From: Flavobacteriales bacterium
GTDB lineage: Bacteria > Bacteroidota > Bacteroidia > UBA10329
Length of the DNA stretch: 64,000 nucleotides
Direction of reading: 5' to 3'
NCBI GenBank assembly: GCA_021739695.1
Contig: JAIPBM010000005.1
Span: forward strand, 124,001 to 188,000
The position numbers and the translations under genes were made by a program. Positions 44,008 through 53,800 of this stretch are shown here, piece after piece (the first letter of the stretch is position 1; each line of letters opens with the position of its first letter). The notes under the pieces are model-generated. The model searched no databases and was not told the DNA's origin. It worked only from the letters and a program-made list of their open reading frames with translations.

Positions 44008-44760
44008 ATGAAAAACCTCCTTTTATGGCTCATGGCCATTGTTCTTAGTTCGTGTACTACGGATGTGCTACTGCCATGCAGCGAAGATGGCGTGGCGGGC
44101 GAACTATGTAGGGAATATCGCTACTTCAACGATTCGCCAGTTGGGTACGTGACCTTTGCACAGGAAGGAGATTCTTTGATGATATCGAAGAGCTACAACC
44201 AAGCTTCCAACTTGGAAAAAACGATGACGGAACAGTTTGATGATGGTAGAACATCCATCATTTCCGAAAAATTCCCAGACAAGGAAAGTCGTGTGCAAAC
44301 TTGGCATTACAACGAAATGGACAGTCTTTGGCTGATCGTGTATGGCGCCAATGACAGTTCGTTGGAAATCTCTTACGAGAATGGGAAGCGCTTGCGTGAA
44401 GTCTATTTCCATCAGGGCGTAATGAAGCGATTTAACGATTACCGCTATTTTGTGGATGACGGGAACCTGTATCGGATCTACAACTATGGAACGGACAGCG
44501 CCTTGCAAGGCTACCGAAGCTTCGAATACTTCAATTCCACCGGGCAGACAAGAGTCTCTTTCTACAGCGCTGAAAACGATCTGGTGGGTAAACGCTTGTA
44601 TAATTCACAGAATGGGTTGATAACTTCAATTGTGTTCTCGGACAATTCAGGTACGGTGACCGAGCGCTCCGATTACATTTATGATGCCTCGCTGCATTTG
44701 GTTGAAAAGACCGAAATGAAGGGCATCGATACCTACAAAAGTGTATTCATCTATCATTGA
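44008..44760 (+). CDS. lipoprotein of unknown function
   Basis: The 250-residue protein begins MKNLLLWLMAIVLSSC, a lipoprotein signal with lipobox LSSC. The rest has repeated beta-hairpin-like segments rich in Tyr, Asp and Gly (YRYFNDSPVGYVTF, YRIYNYGTDSALQGYRSFEY, SFYSAENDLVGKRLYNSQNG). They resemble the YD/MORN-like hairpin repeats of Bacteroidota surface lipoproteins, but no family is claimed. The frame opens at a GTG at 43981, yet the signal peptide fixes the ATG at 44008. It stops 3 bases before the MazG-like gene, so they are probably co-transcribed. Confidence 0.75.
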   Translation: MKNLLLWLMAIVLSSCTTDVLLPCSEDGVAGELCREYRYFNDSPVGYVTFAQEGDSLMISKSYNQASNLEKTMTEQFDDGRTSIISEKFPDKESRVQTWHYNEMDSLWLIVYGANDSSLEISYENGKRLREVYFHQGVMKRFNDYRYFVDDGNLYRIYNYGTDSALQGYRSFEYFNSTGQTRVSFYSAENDLVGKRLYNSQNGLITSIVFSDNSGTVTERSDYIYDASLHLVEKTEMKGIDTYKSVFIYH

Positions 44761-44763
44761 AAA

Positions 44764-45195
44764 ATGAGCAAAGAACATTCTCTAAGAGACAAGATCAATT
44801 CTGTTTACGAGTTCCACGATGCGTTTGGGATTGAGAACAATGACAAACCGGAAAGCACGCTATCCGAAGCAGACGTTCTGCTTCGACATAGGTTAATGCA
44901 CGAGGAGAATGAGGAGTATCTGGAAGCGGCCAAGAATGGCGACCTCGTGGAGATTGCGGATGCTCTTGGCGACATGATGTATATTCTATATGGAACCATC
45001 TGCAAGCATGGTCTGCAAGACAGGATCGCAGAGATCTTTGATGAGATACACCGCAGCAATATGAGTAAGCTTGGTGCTGATGGCAAGCCTATTTACCGCG
45101 AGGACGGTAAAGTGATGAAGGGTGAAAACTACTTCCGACCGAACATTGCCAAATACCTGGCAGAGCAAACTGATGAAGAGCATGTTGGGAATTAG
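44764..45195 (+). CDS. MazG-like / phosphoribosyl-ATP pyrophosphohydrolase-type NTP pyrophosphohydrolase
   Basis: This 143-residue all-helical protein has the alpha-NTP-pyrophosphatase acidic signature. Glu47, Glu48 and Glu51 (HEENEEYLEAA) and Glu63 with Asp66 (VEIADALGD) form the ExxE...ExxD Mg2+ site. The tail PIYREDGKVMKGENYFRPNI is characteristic of a MazG-like subgroup that also occurs in phages. It should hydrolyse a nucleoside triphosphate or related compound to the monophosphate, perhaps as house-cleaning. It is not near his genes, so a role in histidine synthesis is unlikely. Two shorter remnants of its 3' end lie downstream, at 46322-46369 and 47449-47535. Confidence 0.88.
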   Translation: MSKEHSLRDKINSVYEFHDAFGIENNDKPESTLSEADVLLRHRLMHEENEEYLEAAKNGDLVEIADALGDMMYILYGTICKHGLQDRIAEIFDEIHRSNMSKLGADGKPIYREDGKVMKGENYFRPNIAKYLAEQTDEEHVGN

Positions 45196-45221
45196 GTCAG
45201 AATCAATCACCTACTGACAGT

Positions 45222-45716
45222 ATGCGAGTAATCTGCTTGGTTTTTCTTTTCGTCTGCTCAGTATCAGGTAGTTTTTCCAAGGTGCACCCCTTGAAAATGT
45301 CGTTCAGTAACCTTGTCATCGACTCAAAAGGGGGTGTCAACCTTCAGACTCGGATATTTTTGGATGACATTACTGCTCGCATGCAAGAATTGTACGGCTT
45401 AGAGCCAGTCGACTTTTCTACGGTTGAAAGCGATGGCACAAAGGCATTGCAGCAATACTTGGGCAATCACTATTATTTTGAGCAGAATGGAAAGAAGGCG
45501 ATCCTCAGGATCAATACCGTTTCCTTTTCTAAGAACCGACTGGCGTTGGTTCTTCATCTGAGCACAGATGCTCCATTGGATGTGACGAAAGAAGTGTTCC
45601 TGACCAACACATTATTGTGTGATGCTTCCGAAAAACAAAAGAATGACATACTATATATGGAGGAGCATTATCTATTAAGTATGGATAATCCAAGAGTGAA
45701 AATTGAACTCAACTAA
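45222..45716 (+). CDS. DUF6702 family exported protein
   Basis: The 164-residue protein has a signal peptide (MRVICLVFLFVCSVSGSFSK) and a mature part starting HPLKMSFSNLVID, matching the DUF6702 family of Bacteroidota. It is predominantly beta strand with conserved LQTRIFLDDI and YFEQNGKK segments. Function is unknown. The stop codon overlaps the ATG of the HupE/UreJ gene (TAATG), so translation is coupled; the pairing of a DUF6702 protein with a HupE/UreJ protein is common in Bacteroidota and suggests a joint role, perhaps in metal handling at the envelope. Confidence 0.82.
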   Translation: MRVICLVFLFVCSVSGSFSKVHPLKMSFSNLVIDSKGGVNLQTRIFLDDITARMQELYGLEPVDFSTVESDGTKALQQYLGNHYYFEQNGKKAILRINTVSFSKNRLALVLHLSTDAPLDVTKEVFLTNTLLCDASEKQKNDILYMEEHYLLSMDNPRVKIELN

Positions 45717-46282
45717 TGGGGCATTATATTCAACTTGGTATTGAACATATTCTGGACCTAGAAGGGCTGGACCATCTATATTTCATAGTTTCTTTCTGCC
45801 TTTTATACACCATAAAGGATCTGCGTAAAATTGCAGCTCTTGTTACAGCATTTACCGTTGGCCATAGCATAACACTTGCCCTAGCAGCTCTCGACAAGAT
45901 CAATGTGAATGCTGACCTTATTGAGATGCTTATTCCTATAACGATCCTGATAAGTTGCCTACTCAATTATTGGACACTTCTGAAGGAAAGCGAATACCGC
46001 ACGCCAAAGGGCTATCTGATATATTTGATCATACTGTTTTTCGGGCTGATACACGGTCTGGGCTTTTCCAACTTTCTTTCTGCCATGCTATTTGATGGAG
46101 AAAGTATAGTGACTCCATTGCTAGGCTTTAACATCGGAATTGAAGTTGCACAACTGATCATTGTCTTGGCCGTACTCTTGCTTCTTTCGGTAAGTGACCG
46201 ACTTTTACAATGGAAGAAAGCAGTCCGGCTGGTTTTGAACTCTGTGGTTACGCTAATGGTGCTTAAGATGATTTTCGTTTAA
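45716..46282 (+). CDS. HupE/UreJ-family membrane protein
   Basis: This 188-residue inner-membrane protein has about six transmembrane helices. It has the family motifs EHILDLEGLDHLYFIVSF near the N-terminus, TAFTVGHSITLALA in the second helix pair, and FFGLIHGLGFSNFL in the fourth. The His and Asp residues in these motifs are the supposed Ni2+/Co2+ ligands in HupE and UreJ. No urease or hydrogenase genes are present in the window, so the metal and the purpose are open. Confidence 0.88.
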   Translation: MGHYIQLGIEHILDLEGLDHLYFIVSFCLLYTIKDLRKIAALVTAFTVGHSITLALAALDKINVNADLIEMLIPITILISCLLNYWTLLKESEYRTPKGYLIYLIILFFGLIHGLGFSNFLSAMLFDGESIVTPLLGFNIGIEVAQLIIVLAVLLLLSVSDRLLQWKKAVRLVLNSVVTLMVLKMIFV

Positions 46283-46321
46283 TAAGGCTAGACTGAGAAG
46301 CAAAGCAAAACGAAACCATTC

Positions 46322-46369
46322 TACTTCATGCCGAATATTGCCATGTATTTAGGCGAAACTAATAATTGA
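46322..46369 (+). pseudogene. degenerate remnant of the MazG-like gene's 3' end (copy A)
   Basis: The plus-strand frame reads YFMPNIAMYLGETNN and then a stop. The intact gene 1.2 kb upstream reads YFRPNIAKYLAEQTDE, so 9 of the first 11 residues agree. DNA similarity is partial but shares CTACTTC and CCGAA.ATTGCCA blocks. It has no start codon. It overlaps the last 21 bases of the convergent fkbM-type gene, including its stop. Confidence 0.5.
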
Positions 46370-47227
46370 GTTATCTAGCAAACGAGCATGTTTGGAATTT
46401 AGCAACAAGCAGTTCCATTTGGTGGAAGCCATCAGACCATTTGTCTGCCGAATTCCAACATTCTCGTCAATGTCATAGAACCGGTATCCCAAACTAGCTA
46501 CCATTGCCTCCATTTTGGCTGCTCGTTCAGCATCTTTCAACTCAATAAGGATTGATGGCTGCCATCGCTGTAATGCGTCCTTCATCCCTTCAATTACTTC
46601 AATCTCAAACCCCTCAACATCAATCTTGACCAAGTCTAGCGAACTCCAATTTTTCCGAACTAAATAATCGTCCAATCTTATTACCTCGACTTCCACTGCC
46701 CGTATTCCTTCATGATGCTCAACCTCTTCCTTCACTAAGGATGCATGATAATGATGTTCGGCAGGCAGATCATAAATTATCGTTGATCCATTTGAATTGG
46801 AAGCAGCCATTTTCTCCATTGTCACATTCATTCCATTCAAGAGAATGTTTGCCTCCAGCTTTGAAAAAATCCGATCAATCGGCTCAAATGCGGCCAAATT
46901 TGAATTAGGATTGGCAGATTTGGCCACAATGGAATAAACCCCGGTATTCGCACCTATATCTACTATATTCTTGGAATGCTCGCACAGGGCATACCAGATC
47001 TGAAGAGAAGCGCGCTCATCATGAAAAGTGCCTGTCCAGAAAATTGAAGTCTCAAAAGATGAATTGTGATTGATTAGTTTAAGCGTCTGACCATTGAAGT
47101 TGAATGAGAATTCTCCCTGAAAGTAAAGGTGCTGCCAGCTAGATTCTGACAATCCAAATTTTCTAAGCAAACGAAACAGGTACTTTTTACCTGGTATTAG
47201 CTTATATAAATCTCGAAGAAATTGCAT
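46349..47227 (-). CDS. FkbM-family SAM-dependent methyltransferase
   Basis: The 292-residue protein has a Rossmann SAM site (NIVDIGANTGVYSIVAKSA, about 88-106), the acidic motif AFEPIDRIF, and DLVKIDVEGFEIEVIEGMKD, all standard for FkbM methyltransferases. Such enzymes often O-methylate sugars of surface polysaccharides. No glycan cluster adjoins it here. It lies alone on the minus strand between two short remnants of a MazG-like gene, one of which overlaps its 3' end. This suggests it arrived at, or duplicated with, that site. Confidence 0.87.
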   Translation of the reverse strand: MQFLRDLYKLIPGKKYLFRLLRKFGLSESSWQHLYFQGEFSFNFNGQTLKLINHNSSFETSIFWTGTFHDERASLQIWYALCEHSKNIVDIGANTGVYSIVAKSANPNSNLAAFEPIDRIFSKLEANILLNGMNVTMEKMAASNSNGSTIIYDLPAEHHYHASLVKEEVEHHEGIRAVEVEVIRLDDYLVRKNWSSLDLVKIDVEGFEIEVIEGMKDALQRWQPSILIELKDAERAAKMEAMVASLGYRFYDIDENVGIRQTNGLMASTKWNCLLLNSKHARLLDNSIISFA

Positions 47228-47448
47228 TTGAATTACTGTTGAATAAGTTGATTGTTCTCAGCATGGCATGGTGATTAAATACTTGCTTTTTGAGAGGTCT
47301 TTGTTTTCGTCGCTTGATTTAATGGCGAATTATTTGCCAAGTATCAGAAAAATAAATCGTTTCCTAATGTGAATTATTGAGTGGCGATCGGTTTTATGGT
47401 TTCCACAATCAATCGGGGTTCATCTGCGTAGCTTGAGTTTGAGAGGAG

Positions 47449-47535
47449 TCTATCTACTGCGAGGATGGTAAGGTGATGAAGGGTGAGAATTATTTCAAGC
47501 CGAATATTGCGAATTTCCTTACTGAAAAGTTCTAA
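47449..47535 (+). pseudogene. remnant of a MazG-like gene's 3' end (copy B)
   Basis: The plus-strand frame reads SIYCEDGKVMKGENYFKPNI, then ANFLTEKF and a stop at 47533-47535. The intact gene at 44764-45195 reads PIYREDGKVMKGENYFRPNI and then AKYLAEQ. About 20 of 26 residues match, and the nucleotides GGTGA.AA.TA are shared. Upstream of about 47446 the similarity decays, and there is no start codon. This is clearly the tail of a second, now lost, copy of the MazG-like gene. Confidence 0.8.
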
Positions 47536-47758
47536 GCGTTCCTTACATCCCATCTCACTGTGAGCTGGCCGAGGGCTTTTAACATTCATTTCACGCTATT
47601 TATGGATTCTGTCAAAGGACGCGCGGTCAGAGTTACATCATGCATTGACAGACCTGCGGATGGCTTTGTCAATAGCCAAACACCAAAAGAGTAAGGTTAC
47701 TTGTGCTGGTACAATCTGTTGTCAATTGGATTAGACATCTGACTTAGACTTAAAAGAG

Positions 47759-47790
47759 ACGCCCCCGTTCAGCTAACCGAACGAGGGCGT
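47759..47790 (-). terminator. intrinsic terminator of the collagen-like gene
   Basis: A 12-bp stem with one mismatch (ACGCCCTCGTTC pairing with GAACGGGGGCGT on the minus strand) and an 8-base loop lies 22 bases past the gene's stop. It is followed on the minus strand by CTCTTTTA. On the plus strand the tail is TTTATAATT, so it may work in both directions. Confidence 0.8.
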
Positions 47791-47812
47791 TTATAATTAA
47801 GATAGAACGAGC

Positions 47813-50800
47813 CTAGAACTTATAGATATAGCTGAATGAATCAGTACCATTTCTCATGAATGTGGCCACTTCACCAGCGTTGAGAAACACGGAACTGCCG
47901 AAATTATCATAATACACACCTATACTACCTACGCTTGTGTTTTTCAGAACTACTATCAACGATTTCTGGAAGATAGGGTCAACGGCAAGATCAACATCTG
48001 TAGTGGCTTCAGCCGCAAGAGAGATATCTGCACCAAGAGAATTTAAACCAGTTGTTGTGATTGTACCGGCTACTTCTAGGCTTGCAAACCCTGGACCATC
48101 TCCCGTTCCAAGACCAAGGTTGGTGCGGGCCGCACTTGCATCGGCACTGCCCACCAATGAGCGGCCGAACACTGTAAAGTCAGTTACATTGTAAGTGTCG
48201 GAACCTGTGGTGTAGATCATTTTATCAGCCGCTGTGGTAAGGCCGGCTATATATGTAAGGGCTTGACTGAACGGCTGCACATCAGTACCAATGGCAAGGC
48301 CAAGATTGGTTCGGGCATCACTTGCATTGTTTGCGCCAGTACCACCATTGGCCACAGTTATGGCTGTACCGTTCCAAACACCGGAACTCAACGTGCCTAC
48401 CCCTGTGATGCCACTGTAACTGCCAGCCAAACGAGCAGAAGCCACAGTTCCAGATGACAGGTTACTTGCGTTAAGGTTGGTAAGGCCTGAACCGCTTCCT
48501 GAGAAGGCAGCGGCCAGTACTGAACCTTGGTAGTTGCTTGTCACTACACTTGATTCAATGCTGAACTCGGTTCCGTTCAGTGCTAAACCCGTTCCGGCTG
48601 TATAAATGGTTTCATCGACTATCTCGAATCGATTATATTGGTTAGATCTAAGGATTTTCCCTTCACCACCAGCATCGTCAAGCTTGGACAAGGTTACAGC
48701 ACCATCAGCTATATGATTGGTCCATACCGCACCAGTATACATTTTTGACGCGGTGATAGACTGGTTCGCGATCTTGGCACCGTACACAGCACCATCAGCT
48801 AGTTTGGCATTGGTTATAGCACCGTCAGCAATATCGGTTGCAACTACACCGGTTAGCTGACTGCCGTCTCCTAGAAGGGTGTCGGCCGTTACGTTACCAT
48901 TTACCAATAAGTCACCATCTATCCGTGCGCCAGCAAAAACAACATAATCCGAACTACCCAACTCAATGTATGTGCGCATTTCATACCCGTTAATCTTACT
49001 CAGAAATTCGCGGCCAACATATGAAATATCAGTAGTGGCATAAGTATTACTGCCAGTAGTGTAAATCATCTTGCCAGCATCTGTGGTAAGCCCAGCTATT
49101 GATGTAAGTCCTGCATTGTAAGCCTGCACATCAGTACCAATGGCAAGGCCAAGATTGGTTCGGGCATCACTTGCATTGTTTGCACCAGTACCACCATTGG
49201 CCACAGTTATGGCTGTACCGTTCCAAACACCGGAACTCAACGTGCCTACCCCTGTGATGCCACTGTAGCTGCCAGCCAAACGAGCAGAAGCCACTGTTCC
49301 TGATGACAGGTTACTTGCGTTAAGGTTGGTAAGGCCTGAACCGCTTCCTGAGAAGGCAGCGGCCAGTACTGAACCTTGGTAGTTGCTTGTCACTACGCTT
49401 GAATTGATACTGAAGGTGGTACCATTGAGGCTCAGTCCTTCTCCTGCATCATAAGTGGTATCGTAATCGTCTTCTGGAATTCCAAGTCCAACTATGTCGT
49501 TCTTGGTAATATTCAATTTGCTGAATGCGATGGCGGCTGTGGCGGAGACATCTGCATTTGCTATGCTCCCATCAGCAATGGCAGTTGACCCGATGTTGGT
49601 GAGCCCTGAACCGCTGCCGTAGAAACCGACAGCTGTAACGTTACCATTGTAATTAGATGTTACAACGCTGGAGGTAATGTTAAAAAAACCACTGGCCAAG
49701 TCCAAACCTGTTCCAGCATAGTATTCTGGACCAGATGGTCCGGTTGGGCCCTGTGCTCCTGTTGGGCCAACTGCACCAGTTGCTCCTGTTGCTCCAGTTG
49801 GGCCAGCAGCAGCCGATTCCCAAGTGGCAAGTCCATTGGCATCACTGGTAAGCACTTTCCCAATTCCAGGAGTGCCGCCAGTTATTTTAACCTGCCCGTT
49901 AACATCTAATTTAGCACCAGGTGTGTTTGCTCCAACGCCTAGGTTTCCGTTCGGGTCGATTGTCACAAGTTGAGTGCCGTTGTTGTTTCTTACTCTTAGA
50001 ATGTCTTCACTTGCTTTACCATCTATGGTAAGTGCCACGTCTACGTCATGCCCGTGGTTATTTCCACTAGCATCTAGTAAAGAACCAGTAGAACCCCATA
50101 CTACTAAACCACCTCCCCGAACCGTGAGTTTAGAACTGCTGTATCCGGAAGTACCTCCGATCACAATCTGCGAACCATTATGGAAGATATTGGATGTAGC
50201 CACCCAATCAGAACCATCATTATAAAGGGTTTGCCCAGTTGTTCCTACAACTCCGAATGCTCCTGTTGGGCCTTGTGGACCTGTTGGGCCCGTGGCTCCG
50301 ATCGCGCCTGTAGGTCCCGTTGCTCCATCGGCACCGGCCAATCCGTTAGTTCCTGTGGAACCTGTAGCACCTGTAGCTCCTGTTGGGCCAGCGACTCCTT
50401 GAATTCCCTGCGCACCCGTTGCTCCGTCAGCACCTGCAGGTCCTTGGTTATTTGTCCAGATCACAGATCCTCCACTGACCACTGTTATTTGTGTTGCATA
50501 ACTGCCACTGGACGGACTACACATAAATGTTCCGTAATATCCTGTAGTAGCATCATCTCCAGATTCAAAGCTTGCCCCAATGCTGCTGTTGGACACCGTG
50601 ATGTAATATGTAGTGCCAGACGTAACGGACACAGGAGTACTGAACACCCAAGTGTTCCAAGCACTATTGGTGGTCGTAATGGCATCTGAAGTACCCAACG
50701 TGGTAGGGCTGCCACATGAACCGTTAGGACCATCATTGATGATCAGGGATCCCGTGTTGCTTCCGCTGGCGTAAAGCTGTATTTGAGTGATGACACCAGA

Positions 50801-53800
50801 AACGGTAGGTGTAAAGGTCATCTGTTCGTAATCCAGCGCGCCTAATCCACCACCTACAGCGCCATTACCGAAAATAGTTGACGTTTGACCGCCAGATGCT
50901 TCCTGAACCTCATCATCATCCGTATTGAAAATCATCATACCAGCCTCAGCGGTCAGTGCATTGCGCTGCGATGTGGTCAATCGTGGCAACAGCAATGCTC
51001 CGTCCGTTCCGCTCAACTCCAATATGGCATTGTCGTTAACAGTGGATGTTCCGATGGCAGCGTGGTTGGTGGTCTTATCGTAAACGAACTCAGCGTCTGC
51101 ACCTGCATTGCCACCATCATTGAAGTTCACCTGCTTGTCTGAACCTGCAATTGGGCCTGTTGGGCCTTGGGCTCCTGTGGCTCCAGTTGGCCCTGTTGCT
51201 CCATCGGCACCAGCCAATCCGTTAGTTCCTGTGGAACCTGTAGCACCCGTTGCTCCATCGGCCCCATCATTACCGTTTGAACCTGCGGCACCTGTTGGTC
51301 CAGTAACTCCTTGAATACCCTGTGCACCAGTCGGGCCTTGAGCCCCTGTAGCGCCCGTTGCTCCTGCTGGGCCAACTAACGAAGCGGTTGATTGCCATGA
51401 AGCTACACCGTCAACGTCAGAAGTAAGCACATATCCATCGGTAGCTCCGGTGGTCATTTGAAAATCATAGGTCTTTATCGTTCCGGCAACATCCAGTTTA
51501 GCAGTAGCATCTGTTGTTCCGATTCCTACATTTCCTCCACCATAAACCATTCTGATATCTCCATTATTATCATCGTTGAGATATAATACTCCGAGTCCTT
51601 TACTTCTCAATTGTATGCCATTATCATCAGGCACATTGCTTCCGTCAGGATAAATGGTTGAACGTGTTGGTGTATTGATCTGAATATCCACATTGGAGCT
51701 GCTGTTGGAAAGCATCAGGTTTCCTTCTACATGTAGCTTAGCATCAGGTGATGTTGTTCCGATACCGACATTACCGGTTGGCACCAAGATTCTACCGTTT
51801 GCATCATCAACATCAATTCGATGACCATTCCCTTGGTTATCCAAGTCTCCAATTGAAATGGCGGATGAAGAACCATGGAACTTGTTGTACCAGTTGCCGC
51901 CATCATAATGTGCCATCCACAATTCACCTCCACCGCTGGACACAAGAGTTGCATGACCATTGTTCAGCTCAACTCCACTTCCATTATCGAAAGTGCTGTT
52001 CTGGTAAATATTCAACTCACTACCTGCACCTCGGATATCTCCATCTACTACAAGGTCTCCATTCACATGCAGCTTACCGGATGGAGAGGTAGTACCTACA
52101 CCAACGTTTGTTCCATCGTTATATAAGACTGAATTTGCCACCCAATCCGAACCATCGTGTCTAAGCGTTTGCCCTGAAGTACCAGCAACCAAAGGACCTG
52201 TTGCACCTTGAGCTCCTGTCGGACCCTGAGCACCCGTTGCTCCAGTCAATCCTGTTGGACCTTGTGCGCCTGTGTTTCCTGTTGGTCCTTGCGCACCTGT
52301 TGCTCCTATAGCTCCTGTATTTCCTGTTGGACCAGTCAATCCTGTTAGACCCGTTGCTCCTGTGTTTCCTATTGGTCCTTGAGCACCTGTTAAACCTGTA
52401 TCACCTGTTGGCCCTTGTGCTCCGGTTGCACCTGTTGCTCCAACCGCTCCTGTAGCTCCTTGGATTCCCTGTGCGCCTGTTGCTCCTGTTAGACCTGTTA
52501 GACCCGTTGGGCCTTGAGCACCCGTTGCGCCATCGACACCATCGATTCCGTCAATACCATCTGCACCAGCTATGCCTTGGATTCCTTGAGGACCAGTTGC
52601 ACCTGTCAGACCTGTAGGGCCTTGTGCACCTGTGGCTCCATCAAGTCCATCGATTCCATCAATACCATCTGCACCAGCTATGCCTTGAATTCCTTGCGGA
52701 CCTGTAGCTCCGGTCAAACCTGTAGGGCCTTGTGCACCTGTGGCTCCATCGACACCATTAATTCCGTCAATACCATCTGCACCAGCTATTCCTTGTGGTC
52801 CTTGCTGGCCTGTTGCTCCTGTCAGACCTATAGGGCCTTGAGCACCTGTGGCTCCATCGACACCATCAATTCCATCAATACCGTTTGCACCAGCAACGCC
52901 TTGTATTCCTTGCGGACCTGTAGCTCCGGTCAAACCTGTCGGACCTTGAGCACCTGTCGCTCCATCGACACCATCAATTCCATCTATTCCATTTGCACCA
53001 GCAACACCTTGGATTCCTTGTGGACCTGTTGCTCCTGTCAGACCTGTAGGGCCTTGTGCACCTGTGGCTCCATCGACACCGTCAATTCCATCAATACCAT
53101 CTGCACCAGCAACGCCTTGGATTCCTTGCTGGCCTGTTGCTCCTGTCAGACCTGTAGGGCCTTGAGCACCTGTTGCTCCATCGACACCATCAATTCCATC
53201 AATACCGTTTGCACCAGCAACGCCTTGGATTCCTTGTGGACCTGTTGCTCCTGTCAGACCTGTAGGGCCTTGTGCACCTGTGGCTCCATCGACACCATTA
53301 ATTCCGTCAATACCATCTGCACCAGCTATTCCTTGTGGTCCTTGCTGGCCTGTTGCTCCTGTCAGACCTGTCGGACCTTGAGCACCTGTCGCTCCATCGA
53401 CACCATCAATTCCATCTATTCCATTTGCACCAGCAACACCTTGGAGTCCTTGTGGACCAGTCGCACCCGTTAGACCTATTGGGCCTTGAGCACCTGTTGC
53501 TCCATCAATTCCATCGATACCATCGATGCCATTAATACCATTTGCACCAGCTATGCCTTGGATTCCTTGTGGACCTGTTGCGCCTGTTAGACCTGTAGGA
53601 CCTTGTGCACCTGTGGCTCCATCGACACCATCAATTCCATTTGCACCAGCAACACCTTGGATTCCTTGCGGACCTGTTGCGCCTGTCAGACCTGTAGGGC
53701 CTTGCGCTCCGGTTGCGCCATCGACACCATTAATTCCGTCAATTCCATTTGCTCCTGCTATGCCTTGGATTCCTTGTGGACCTGTTGCTCCCGTCAGACC

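Larger units (their letters stand above)
47228..47812. other. 585-base gene-free stretch
   Basis: No intact gene is seen between fkbM and the collagen-like gene. It contains the second MazG remnant (47449-47535) and the terminator hairpin of the collagen-like gene (47759-47790). The remainder shows no tRNA, promoter box or repeat that I can recognise. Confidence 0.7.

Noticed and set aside
47322-47372. A possible third MazG-tail remnant (ATGGCGAATTATTTGCC, NYLPSIRK).
   Set aside because: It needs a gap and shares only about four residues with NYFRPNIAK, which is within chance.
47813-48100. The C-terminal end of the collagen-like protein as a T9SS sorting domain.
   Set aside because: No YPNP-like start or the conserved Lys/Gly-rich end is visible; it reads as a short beta-rich cap.
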